The notes under the pieces were generated by a model. That model did no database searches. It saw nothing but the letters and a program-made list of their open reading frames with translations, and was not told the DNA's origin. A stretch of DNA of 64,000 bases from Tillandsia leiboldiana. Lineage: Eukaryota; Streptophyta; Magnoliopsida; Poales; Bromeliaceae. The DNA lies in assembly GCA_029204045.2 (NCBI GenBank), contig JAQNDB010000275.1, positions 1 to 64,000 of the forward strand, read 5' to 3'. Numbering within the stretch: the stretch's first letter is position 1; each line of letters starts with the position of its first letter. Below are positions 1 through 8,938 of this stretch, in pieces. Position numbers and translations under genes: made by a program.

Positions 1-10
1 TGATCCCACT
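1..10 (-). other. Degenerate primer-binding-site remnant left of an LTR
   Basis: The ten bases before the first LTR differ by one base from the ten that precede the right LTR of this element (6996-7005). There they are the inner edge of a tRNA-iMet primer site. A primer site on this side implies more element sequence to the left, so the LTR at 11 may be shared with another copy. Only ten bases are visible. Confidence 0.5.
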
Positions 11-1289
11 TGTTGGGTCGTATATAATACGGATCTAATAGGGGAAGAAACACCTAGAGGGGGGTGAATAGGTGTAACGTATAAACACGTCCAAAAATCG
101 TGCGATAAAACCCAATGCGGAAAATAAAATAACACGCAAGATTTTTACGTGGAAAACTCCATCACCGGAGTAAAAAACCACGGGACCGATAACACGGCAG
201 AAATCCACTAGAATTAAAACACGTACAAGGTGATTTACCGTACACACTTACGACATCAACCTTTTCCATACGCTCCTAAGGATCTATCTCCGCTCGCTCC
301 AGACGCTTCTCGAATCCACGATCTGCGCCCAACGCCGAATCCACGGCGTCCAACGTCGAATCCACGACGTCCGACCGAATCCACGGTCTTCACCCATAGC
401 ACCGTTTCGAATCCACGAACATGCCTCGCTCCGAATCCACAGAGAGCGATTGAACTTGAATCCACAAGGACACGCGAATCCACGGCGCGATTTTGGGGTA
501 AATCGTTGTTTTGGGTGGTGATGATCCGCCGAATACTTATATCAAAGATAGATCGGAAATACCATCTAAGTATTCATTAGTTTGATTCAACCTCAAGATG
601 TGAGTATGAAAACCTAGAATCAAACTAATCATATAGATGAAGAAACATAGGTATTCTCTAATGATTTCCTTTGTTCCTCTACTATGTGGATCTATAGCCG
701 TATAAGATCGATATATGAAAATGACGGCTAGGTGGAATTCACACTAGAAAAAGAGTCATAGGGTGTATTATAGGTTAGAAACCCTAGGAAGGAGATAAGA
801 ATCAAAAAAACCTGCAATTTCTGGATTTTTACGGGACGGCGAGCCGATCGTGATAACTAGGATCCGGATCCGTCATAACAAAACAGCCAATTCCAGAAAA
901 ACGAAGGTTCGGATCCGGATCATGTGACTACGATCCGGATCGTTCATACAGTTCACCAAACATCAACGTTCGGGATCCGTATCAAGAGACTACGATCCGG
1001 ATTGCGACGATGTATGAACGAACCACCTTCGGGATCCGGATCGAACAACCTGATCCGGATCCTGAACATGTCCCAAGTCCAGTTTTTGATTTTTATGCAA
1101 TGAAAGATTCTTCCAAGTGTTTCTACACTACAAGAAGTATTCGGATCACACAAATTCCTTTAGTTAAACATACCTGATCCTTTTGAATTCTTCTTTCTTG
1201 AGATTGAGTTAAATGATCCAACTTTCTTCACCTTCAATCTTCAAGACTTGAGACTTTCACGAAACTACGCCAACTCAAAATCCGTAACA
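11..1289 (-). repeat. Sirevirus LTR (3' side of copy 1)
   Basis: Begins TGTTGGG and ends CCGTAACA, and aligns along its length with the 1352-bp LTRs of copy 2. At 1279 bp it has several small deletions. Around 835-1070 it carries a cluster of gatccggatc palindromes, which in element orientation lie upstream of a TATA-like ataaata/atagg segment near 770. Confidence 0.9.
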
Positions 1290-1857
1290 CCTTATACCAA
1301 CCTTGAAATTTGACAGAGTCAAGTATTTCAACATGCATTTTACTTAATCAAAATTTGAACAACCATGCTTGGTATACATGTGGTAGCTGCACACAATACT
1401 CGGACGACCGAGGTGGTAGCTCTTTTCCTCCATGTGGTGGTAGTTTTCACACTCCTCATTGGGATTAACTCTTTCCACATCTTTGAGCATTTTACCTTTT
1501 CTATGACTCCCCCTCAATTGGCTATCAATTATTTAAGATATAAAGTATTCAACCAAATATTGATCCTCGATTTCATACTCGACTAAGCAGTCAAATAGAT
1601 AATGACTATACCAGAGATCATAGAGAGAGAGAAATTGACTTTGATCACTTAGAAGATGATTTAATTACATAAATGATCATTGCAACAGTGAAATATTATG
1701 ATGGCAAAAGCATAATAAATTTCTAAATGTGCGAAAAGATGCAATTAAAGTCAATTATGATCTATGCTCAATTAATGTCCTATGTAACAAACATAGATAA
1801 TGAACAAAACAGAAACAAACACAAAACCTATCCTAAGCAAAGATTTCAAAAAGAAGA
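1290..1857 (-). other. 3' noncoding stretch of Sirevirus copy 1 with a distal polypurine tract
   Basis: No gene. It matches 24365-24930 of copy 2 and joins the LTR directly at ccttatacc. A complementary polypurine tract (ccaattgagggggagtc on the minus strand) is at 1505-1521. The LTR-adjacent tract present in copy 2 is missing. Confidence 0.75.
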
Positions 1858-3687
1858 TTATTTCAAGGAAAGCTTCCAATTGCTTTTCGTAAATGAATAA
1901 AACGTTTTGATCCAAAGGTTTTGTTAGAATGTCAGCTAATTGATCCTCAGTTGAAATATATGAAAGTTGAAGAGTATTGATTCAACTAGCTCTCTAAGAA
2001 AATGATATCTAAGTTCAATATGTTTTGTTCTAGAGTGCAACACAGGGTTTTTTAGAAATGTTAATTGCACTAGTGTTGTCACAAAGTATTGTTACCGAAG
2101 ATGCTGAAATGCGGAAGTCGCTCAATACGCTTTTCATCCAAATGAGTTGAGTTGAGCAACTTCCAGCTGAAATGTATTCCGCTTCGGCAGTCGAGAGTGC
2201 TATGCAGTTCTGCTTTTTACTGTGCCATGCAACAAGGCAATGGCCAAGATAGAAGCATGCACCACTCGTGCTTTTCCGATCATCCACTGATCCTGCCCAA
2301 TCGGCATCTGAGTATCCAACAATATCCAAACTTGTTCCCATAGGATACCAAATTCCGAAATTAATTGATCCTTTGATATACCGGATGATCCTTTTCACCG
2401 CTTTCAGGTGAACCTCCTTTGGTGCTGATTGATATCTCGCGCAAATCCCAACACCAAAAGATATATCTGGGCGACTAGCCGTGAGGTAAAGTAGACTTCC
2501 AATCATACTTAGATACAGTTTCTCGTCTACATTCTCACTATGTGATTCACTTCCAAGTCCCTTGTGGCTAGTTCCCATTGTAGTCGGAAAATCTTTACAA
2601 TTTTCTAGATCAAACTTTTTAACCAACTCCATTGCATACTTGGATTGACTCAAGTGAATACCTTCATCATTTTGTTTAATTTGCAATCCAAGGAAATAAG
2701 TCAATTCGCCCATCATGGACATCTCAAATTCGCTTTCCATGGTCTCCGCGAATTTAGAAGCATCGTTATCTCTTGTTGCGCCAAATACAATGTCATCGAC
2801 ATAGATTTGTGCTACAATGAAATTGCTTTGATAATGCTTCACAAAGAGAGTCCTATCAGCTCCCCCTCGAGTATAGCCCTTCTCCAAAAGGTGCTTTGTT
2901 AACCTTTCGTACCATGCTCGCGGTGCTTGTTTCAGACCGTAAAGGGCCTTTTTCAAACGAAAAACATGGTTAGGTTGTTTATGATCTACAAAACCTTTCG
3001 GTTGAGCCACATAAACTTCCTCATTTAAAAACCCATTTAGAAATGCGCTCTTAACGTCCATTTGAAATAATTTGATTTTAAAATGACAAGCAATAGCAAA
3101 TAGTATACGAATGGACTCGAGTCTAGCTACAGGGGCGAAGGTTTCATCAAAGTCTATACCTTCTACTTGAGAGTAGCCTTGAGCAACTAATCGTGCCTTG
3201 TTCCTGATGATAGTACCATCCTCATTTTTCTTGTTCTTGAAGATCCATTTGGTACCTATCACATTGTGTTGCTTTGGAGGCTTCGTTAATTCCCAGACTT
3301 TGTTTCGCTCAAATTGATGGAGCTCTTCCTGCATTGCTTTAATCCAGTAGTCATCCTGAAGAGCTTCATCTATGTTCTTTGGTTCGATTAAAGATACGTA
3401 GCAAGCGAATCCACAAACCAACTGCCTCCGAGTTCTGACTCCTTCTTGTGGATCTCCAATAATATTCGATTCCGGATGATCCTTGGAGATTCGTAACGTT
3501 TGTTGAAACGGAGTACTCGGAGATATATGTGATGATTCCTGCACATCAGATAAACTAGAAGAACCATTAGATGCATCATTAATATTGGAAGTATTATTAT
3601 GAGAAGATGCACTAGCAGGAGAATCATCATCTAGAGAGATATCGAGGGTAGATTTTCCAGTTTCAAAGTGAAAAACTTCATCTACTT
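1858..3687 (-). pseudogene. pol: Copia pol: reverse transcriptase and RNase H, frameshifted
   Basis: This is the C-terminal part of the copia polyprotein, copying RNA into DNA and degrading the template strand. The RVT_2-type reverse transcriptase includes the YVDD catalytic box (AQIYVDDIVFGA, near 2800). It is followed by copia RNase H with SDADWAGSVDDRKSTSG and TAEAEYISAG. Two single-base indels break it. One base is missing near 3688, separating it from integrase. One base is extra in a T-run near 2050, ending the frame in RNase H at 2030. The homologous stop in copy 2 places the original C-terminus at 1858. Confidence 0.88.
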
Positions 3688-6600
3688 TACATTTATAGAT
3701 TCTACGATCGTCTTAGATTCAATGTTAAATACTCGATATGCTCTGCTATTCGTAGAATAACCCAAAAAGATCCCTTCATCACTTCGAGAGTCGAACTTTT
3801 CAAGATTTTCACGGTCACGTAAAATGTAACATCGACTCCCGAAGACACGAAAATATTTGATATTGGGTTTTCTACTAAACCACAGCTCATATGGTGTATT
3901 TAAAGTTCCTGGGCGCAAGTAAACTCTATTAATGACATAGACAGCGGTGTTCACAGCTTCAGCCCAAAAATGTAGCGGTAAATTCCGGCTATGAAGCATC
4001 ACACGCGCCATCTCTTGAACAACCCTGTTCTTGCGCTCAACAACACCATTCTGCTGAGGTGTATAGGGTGCCGAGAATTCATGTTTAATCCCATTTGAAG
4101 TGCAAAAATCAATGAATTTTGAATTTATGAATTCTCCACCTCTATCACTTCTAACACGAATGATCTTTTCATTCTTTTCAATCATAATACGATGGCAAAT
4201 CTCATGAAAAGAGTCAAACGTATCAGCTTTCTCTTTTAAAAATGCTACCCAAGAAAACCGAGAGAAATCATCAACCAATAAAAAAATGTACCATTTACCT
4301 CCCAAAGATGGTTGACGGGTCGGCCCCATTAAGTCCATGTGCAAAAGTTCCAAGGGCCGTTTTGTACCAACGTGGTTCAAGTTCTTGTGTGCAGTCCTAG
4401 ACTGTTTTCCCTTTTGGCAACCACCACACACAACATTTTGTTTAAATAAAAGCTTTGGAACCCCCTTGACCACGTCCTTGTTTGAAATTCTAGTAAGTTC
4501 CTTAAAATTTAAGTGACCTAGCCTTTCATGCCAAAGAGTTTCATTATTCAAAGCAGCTAAGTTACAATTTTCAGAAAATTTATTAGGAACAACATAACAA
4601 TTGTTTTCAGATCTAACCCCTTTTAGAAAGAAGACATGGTCCTTATTAGTTACAACGCATTCAACAGATGAAAAGTTAACTGAAAAACCATTGTCGCAAA
4701 GTTGACTTATGCTTATGAGGTTAGTCTTAAGGCCATCAACAAATAAGACGTTTTTTAAAATCGGGCCATCTGGAATAGCTACCGTCCCTTTTCCAACAAT
4801 TTTGGAAGAACGACCGTCTCCGAAAACTACGTGTCCTCCGGAGATTTTCTCAAGGTTTTGAAAACTATTTTTGTCACCGGTCATGTGACGGGAACATCCG
4901 CTATCCAGATACCAAGACGAACTATCATATGCATGCAAGGAAACATTGGAAACAAGACAAGGGAAAATTTCACCTTTGCGCACCCAAACCCTTTTGGAGT
5001 GCGTCGGTAATGGTCGAGAAGTTATATGCCTAGGTGAAGGCGTCTTGTTATAGCGATTGTTGTTCCTTGATGAAATCGTCTTGCGCGATGAACTACCAAG
5101 TCTCTTTTCATTTGAAAAGTTTTGCTTTGATTTTCGGGGAGGAGCCATTTTGGTAGTTGTTGCAAGAGGTCCTTGAGATGAGCGTTCGACTCCCGTCTTG
5201 CAATATCTTCTTATGTGCCCTGAAACACCACAACGAAAACATACCTTAGATCTTGACGATCCCAAAGAGGATGAAGTAGGTTTGTTGTCGTTGTTTGTCT
5301 TGAATTCCGGTGTCGGAGGAGGAGATACCGACTGAGGCACAAAAACTGTCTCACTCGAACTTGGACTGTTTCCAGTTTGAGTGTATCCGAGGCCGAACCG
5401 ATTTGATTGACCAAGACCAAGAAGTCTATCCAACTTACTCCTTCCTGAAGAGAATCGCTGTAAGTCATTCTTGAGTTGGAAAATGGTCTTTGTCATTTCC
5501 AGGTTATCCTGTCGAGCCTCGTTGTAGAGCTTTGAGAAGTGATTCGCGTTATCCACCAGATTTGTATGTTCCTTCTCAAGTTGCTCATTGGACTCTTGAA
5601 GGGAAACATTTTCTTTTATCAGGTTTTCCCTTTCCACTTCAAGAGCGTTTGAGAGAGAAGTCGCTCTTTTTGCTTCTTCTTCGAGATCATGCACTCTCCC
5701 TCTCAAACTCCTGTTTTGCTTAGCCACTTTCTTTGAGTCCCTCAAAAGTCTGTGGTAGGCTAGAGCAAAATCTTCACCTTCCGAATCATCCGATTCGTTG
5801 TCCGTTGCGTTCTTTTCAACAGTGGAGTTGGACAACGACTCAGATGTATTTGCCATAAAGCACATGAAGGGTGAAGATACGGACGCGTGGAATGCGGTGG
5901 AGCTCTTTTCTTCATCACTCGAAGACGACTCATTTGACATTGAGTTGTCATCCCAAGTGACAACTTGCATCGCCTTCTTCTTTGCCGGATACTTGTTAGG
6001 ACATTCCGTTGCAATGTGGCCGTAGCCTCGACATTTGAAGCATTGTAGTTGTCCTTCTGAACTTTTCTTATCCTTTGAGAAGTTCTCTTGCTTTCTTGAC
6101 TTGTAACCTGAAGTACCCTTGCCTTTGTTTGACTTTCCGAAGGATGGAGATTTGCTTGAATTACCCCTTCGAAAGTTGCGGCGAAACTTCCTTGTCAAGA
6201 GAGCGAGCTGCTTCTCAAATTCCTCCATAGAAAGGTTCTCGTCATCGTCTGAGGAGGACGTATCCGCGTCTTCTTCCTTAGTTGTTTTCAACGCATAACC
6301 TGAAGACTTAGAAGTGGATGCCTTTCCAGAAGAATTGTTAGTGGTAAATGTCATTTCATAAGTTTGTAATGAACCAACTAATTCTTCTACACGTATTTCG
6401 TCCGGGTGTTTAATAGTTTCAATGGCAGTAACCTTTGGGCGAAAACGTTCAGGAAGAGTTCTTAAGATCTTTCTTACAATCTTAAATTCTGGAATCTTCT
6501 CTCCCAGATTAGCACATGAGTTTACGATGTCTTGCAATCGTGTATAGTAGTCCGTGAAAGATTCATTTTCTGCCATTAAGATAGAGTCAAACTTGCTCGT

Positions 6601-6972
6601 AAGCATTTGCAGTTTCTGAATCTTCACGAGGTTAGTTCCCTCATGTGTAACCTGAAGAACATCCCAGATTTCTTTCGCAGTCTCACATGCCGAGACGCGA
6701 GAGAATTCAGTTTGAGATAAGGCATTAAAGATAGCATTAATTCCCTTGCCATTGTAAGAAGATGAATCTAACTCTTCCTTGGTCCATTTCGACCTAGGTT
6801 TTAAGGTGCGAACATCACCAATAAATTCGGTTGGATTAGTCCATCCTAATTCAATCGATTGCCACACCCGTTCGTCGATGGAAATTAAAAAGGCTTTCAT
6901 CCGTACTTTCCAGTACGCATAATTTGTTCCATCGAAGAACGGGGGTCGGTTGATGTTTCCACCTTCAACCAT
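3682..6972 (-). CDS. gag-pol: Sirevirus gag-protease-integrase polyprotein (1096 codons open)
   Basis: Gag packages the RNA, the protease cuts the polyprotein and integrase inserts the cDNA. The start codon lies 20 bases inside the primer site, and MVEGGNINRPPFFDG is a usual copia gag start. Visible in order: UBN2-type gag (about 1-230), CCHC knuckle CFKCRGYGHIATEC (about 312), coiled-coil-like segment (about 430-540), second knuckle CFRCGVSGHIRRYC (about 577), aspartic protease DSGCSRHMTG (about 689), integrase HHCC zinc site (about 812-850) and the catalytic D, D, E residues (near 878, 940 and 976). The frame then ends at a one-base deletion before RT. Two separated CCHC knuckles fit Sireviruses. 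The gag part looks translatable; the full polyprotein is not. Confidence 0.92.
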   Translation of the reverse strand: MVEGGNINRPPFFDGTNYAYWKVRMKAFLISIDERVWQSIELGWTNPTEFIGDVRTLKPRSKWTKEELDSSSYNGKGINAIFNALSQTEFSRVSACETAKEIWDVLQVTHEGTNLVKIQKLQMLTSKFDSILMAENESFTDYYTRLQDIVNSCANLGEKIPEFKIVRKILRTLPERFRPKVTAIETIKHPDEIRVEELVGSLQTYEMTFTTNNSSGKASTSKSSGYALKTTKEEDADTSSSDDDENLSMEEFEKQLALLTRKFRRNFRRGNSSKSPSFGKSNKGKGTSGYKSRKQENFSKDKKSSEGQLQCFKCRGYGHIATECPNKYPAKKKAMQVVTWDDNSMSNESSSSDEEKSSTAFHASVSSPFMCFMANTSESLSNSTVEKNATDNESDDSEGEDFALAYHRLLRDSKKVAKQNRSLRGRVHDLEEEAKRATSLSNALEVERENLIKENVSLQESNEQLEKEHTNLVDNANHFSKLYNEARQDNLEMTKTIFQLKNDLQRFSSGRSKLDRLLGLGQSNRFGLGYTQTGNSPSSSETVFVPQSVSPPPTPEFKTNNDNKPTSSSLGSSRSKVCFRCGVSGHIRRYCKTGVERSSQGPLATTTKMAPPRKSKQNFSNEKRLGSSSRKTISSRNNNRYNKTPSPRHITSRPLPTHSKRVWVRKGEIFPCLVSNVSLHAYDSSSWYLDSGCSRHMTGDKNSFQNLEKISGGHVVFGDGRSSKIVGKGTVAIPDGPILKNVLFVDGLKTNLISISQLCDNGFSVNFSSVECVVTNKDHVFFLKGVRSENNCYVVPNKFSENCNLAALNNETLWHERLGHLNFKELTRISNKDVVKGVPKLLFKQNVVCGGCQKGKQSRTAHKNLNHVGTKRPLELLHMDLMGPTRQPSLGGKWYIFLLVDDFSRFSWVAFLKEKADTFDSFHEICHRIMIEKNEKIIRVRSDRGGEFINSKFIDFCTSNGIKHEFSAPYTPQQNGVVERKNRVVQEMARVMLHSRNLPLHFWAEAVNTAVYVINRVYLRPGTLNTPYELWFSRKPNIKYFRVFGSRCYILRDRENLEKFDSRSDEGIFLGYSTNSRAYRVFNIESKTIVESINVK

Positions 6973-6991
6973 TGTTTACAACCCTATTCCC

Positions 6992-7003
6992 GCTCTGATA
7001 CCA
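6992..7003 (-). other. tRNA-iMet primer-binding site
   Basis: The minus strand reads tggtatcagagc two bases inside the 5' LTR (which ends CCCAACA), complementary to the 3' end of initiator tRNA-Met. Confidence 0.9.
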
Positions 7004-7989
7004 CTTGTTGGGTTATATGTAATAAGGATCTAAATAGGGGAAAAAAACACCTAGAGGGGGGTGAATAGGTGTAAACGCATAAACACTCAAAAAATCGTTG
7101 CGATAAAAACCCAATGCGGAAATAAAAATAATACGCAAGATTTTTACGTGGAAAACTCCATCACCGGAGTAAAAAACCACGGGACCGATAACACGGCAGA
7201 AATCCACTAGAATTAAAACACGTACAAGGTGATTTACCGTACACACTTACGACTCAACCTTTTCCATACGCTCCTAGAGGATCTTCTCCGCTCGCTCCGC
7301 GACGCTTCTCGAATCCACGATCTGCGCCCAACGCCGAATCCACGGCGTCCAACGTCGAATCCACGACGTCCGACCGAATCCACGGTCTTCACCCAATAGC
7401 ACCCTTCGAATCCACGAACGTGCCTCGCTCCGAATCCACGAGAGCGGTTGAACCTTGAATCCACAAGGACACGCGAATCCACGCGCCGATTTTTGGGGTA
7501 AATCGTTGTTTTGGGTGGTGATGATCCGCCGAATACTTAGATCAAAGATAGATCGGAAATACCATCTAAGTATTCATTAGTTTGATTCAACTCAAGATGT
7601 GAGTATGAAAACCTAGAATCAAACTAATCAATATAGATGAAGAAACATAGAGTATTCTCTAATGATTTCCTTTCTTCTCTATATGTGGATCTAGAGCCGT
7701 ATAAGATGATATATGAAAATGACGGCTATTTCGATTCACAGTGGATTCACCCTAGAAAAAGAATCATAGGGTCTATTTATAGGTTAGAAACCCTAGGAAG
7801 GAGATAAGAATCAAAAACCTAACATTTCTGGAGATTTTACGGACGGCGATCCGGATCGGATTAACTGTGATCTGGATCGTCGCAACGAGTCAGGCAATTC
7901 CAGAAAAACGAAGGTTCGGGATCCGGATCGAAGTGCTTGATCCGGATCGTTCATACAGTTCACCAAACATCAACGTTCGGGATCCGGAT

Positions 7990-8166
7990 TGTGACACCCC
8001 CGGAATTTGGATTAGTCCTCTATATAAATGATATAATAGGACTAAATCTCTAACCCGGCTATAGCATTTTGGATGGTAGCAAGATCCAAGACGAACATGA
8101 GAGTTAAGCGTGCTAGAGCTAGAGTAGTTCTAGGATGGGTGACCCCCTGGGAAGTGGGGCGTCACA
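7990..8166 (+). repeat. TRIM 5' LTR
   Basis: 177 bp bounded by TG and CA, with target copy cggat at 7985-7989. It includes an AT-rich segment with tatataaatg near 8021 and ends with the 5S-like segment. Confidence 0.9.
8101..8156 (+). promoter_or_regulatory. 5S-rRNA-like internal Pol III promoter in TRIM 5' LTR
   Basis: Contains gttaagcgtgct (box A-like), agagtagttctagg (intermediate element-like) and taggatgggtgaccccctgg (box C-like), in the order and spacing of a plant 5S gene. The 5' half of 5S rRNA is not recognisable, so this is not a 5S gene. Confidence 0.85.
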
Positions 8167-8168
8167 GT

Positions 8169-8181
8169 TGGTATCAGAGCC
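8169..8181 (+). other. TRIM primer-binding site
   Basis: tggtatcagagcc starts three bases after the 5' LTR and matches initiator tRNA-Met. Confidence 0.92.
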
Positions 8182-8374
8182 ATTCACCAGCCGGAAATGT
8201 GAGATGAGTCTCGGCTGAGCCAGGGTTATATAGCGGGTAGAGCGAGGCTCCCCGGCTAATGACCGTTGTGAGTGGAGTGCAGCTCCTCACAAGGTCGGCT
8301 AAGGCTAGCGAGACGAGTCTCACATCGCCTGGTGCTTGTGAGTGTGCTTGATCCTGACGTGGACGTCAGGGCTT

Positions 8375-8388
8375 AAAGGGGGGAAGAA
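8375..8388 (+). other. TRIM polypurine tract
   Basis: aaaggggggaagaa directly abuts the 3' LTR. Confidence 0.92.
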
Positions 8389-8565
8389 TGTGACACCCCC
8401 GGAATTTGGATTAGTCCTCTATATAAATGATATAATAGGACTAAATCTCTAACCCGGCTATAGCATTTTGGATGGTAGCAAGATCCAAGACGAACATGAG
8501 AGTTAAGCGTGCTAGAGCTAGAGTAGTTCTAGGATGGGTGACCCCCTGGGAAGTGGGGCGTCACA
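8389..8565 (+). repeat. TRIM 3' LTR
   Basis: I see no difference from the 5' LTR over 177 bp. Target copy cggat follows at 8566-8570. Confidence 0.92.
8500..8555 (+). promoter_or_regulatory. 5S-rRNA-like internal Pol III promoter in TRIM 3' LTR
   Basis: Second copy of the box A, intermediate element and box C-like segment. Confidence 0.85.
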
Positions 8566-8938
8566 CGGATTGTGAAGCCTGATCCGGATCGTTCAAGGAA
8601 GATGGTAAACTCAGTGTTCGGGATCCGGATCAAGAGAGGCTACGATCCGGATTGAACTGGTGTATGAACGAACCACCTTCGGGATCCGAATCGAACAACC
8701 TGATCCGGATCCTGAACATGTCCCAAGTCCAGTTTTTGATTTTTATGCAATGAAAGATTCTTCCAAGTGTTTCTACACTACAAGAAGTATTCGGATCACA
8801 CAAAATCTTTAGTAAAACATACCTGATCCTTTTGAATTCTTCTTTCTTGAGATTGAGTTAAACGATCCAACTTTCTTCACCTTCAATCTTCAAGACTTGA
8901 GACTTTCACGAAACTACGCCAACTCAAATTCCGTAACA

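Larger units (their letters stand above)
7990..8565 (+). mobile_element. Cassandra-like TRIM retrotransposon
   Basis: A complete 576-bp non-autonomous element with two 177-bp LTRs, TGTGACACC to GCGTCACA, that I read as identical. A 222-bp noncoding internal domain has a tRNA-iMet primer site and a polypurine tract, and both flanks carry cggat as target duplication. The LTRs contain a segment matching the 3' half of plant 5S rRNA, the hallmark of the Cassandra family. The LTRs are shorter than I remember for typical Cassandra. Identical LTRs mean a recent insertion. Enzymes must come from another element. Confidence 0.9.
11..8938 (-). mobile_element. Sirevirus-type Ty1/copia retrotransposon, copy 1
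   Basis: Minus-strand element: the 5' LTR is at 7006-8938 and the 3'-side LTR at 11-1289. Order from the primer site is gag, protease, integrase, RT, RNase H, which is the copia order. The LTRs carry the short block around cctagaggggggtgaatagg common in Sirevirus LTRs. Compared with copy 2 it lacks about 3.2 kb between pol and the 3' LTR, including the env-position ORF and the LTR-adjacent polypurine tract. Pol has two frameshifts. Flanks (ccact and ctgac) do not match, so no TSD is visible. Confidence 0.9.
7006..8938 (-). repeat. Sirevirus 5' LTR interrupted by a TRIM
   Basis: Runs TGTTGGG to CCGTAACA over 1933 bp. Removing the 576-bp TRIM and one 5-bp target copy leaves 1352 bp, exactly the length of the copy 2 LTRs. 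It differs from the 11-1289 LTR by many substitutions and indels, so copy 1 is older than copy 2. Confidence 0.9.

Noticed and set aside
8101..8156. A genuine 5S rRNA gene
   Set aside because: Only the 3' half with the internal promoter is recognisable, and it sits inside duplicated TRIM LTRs.
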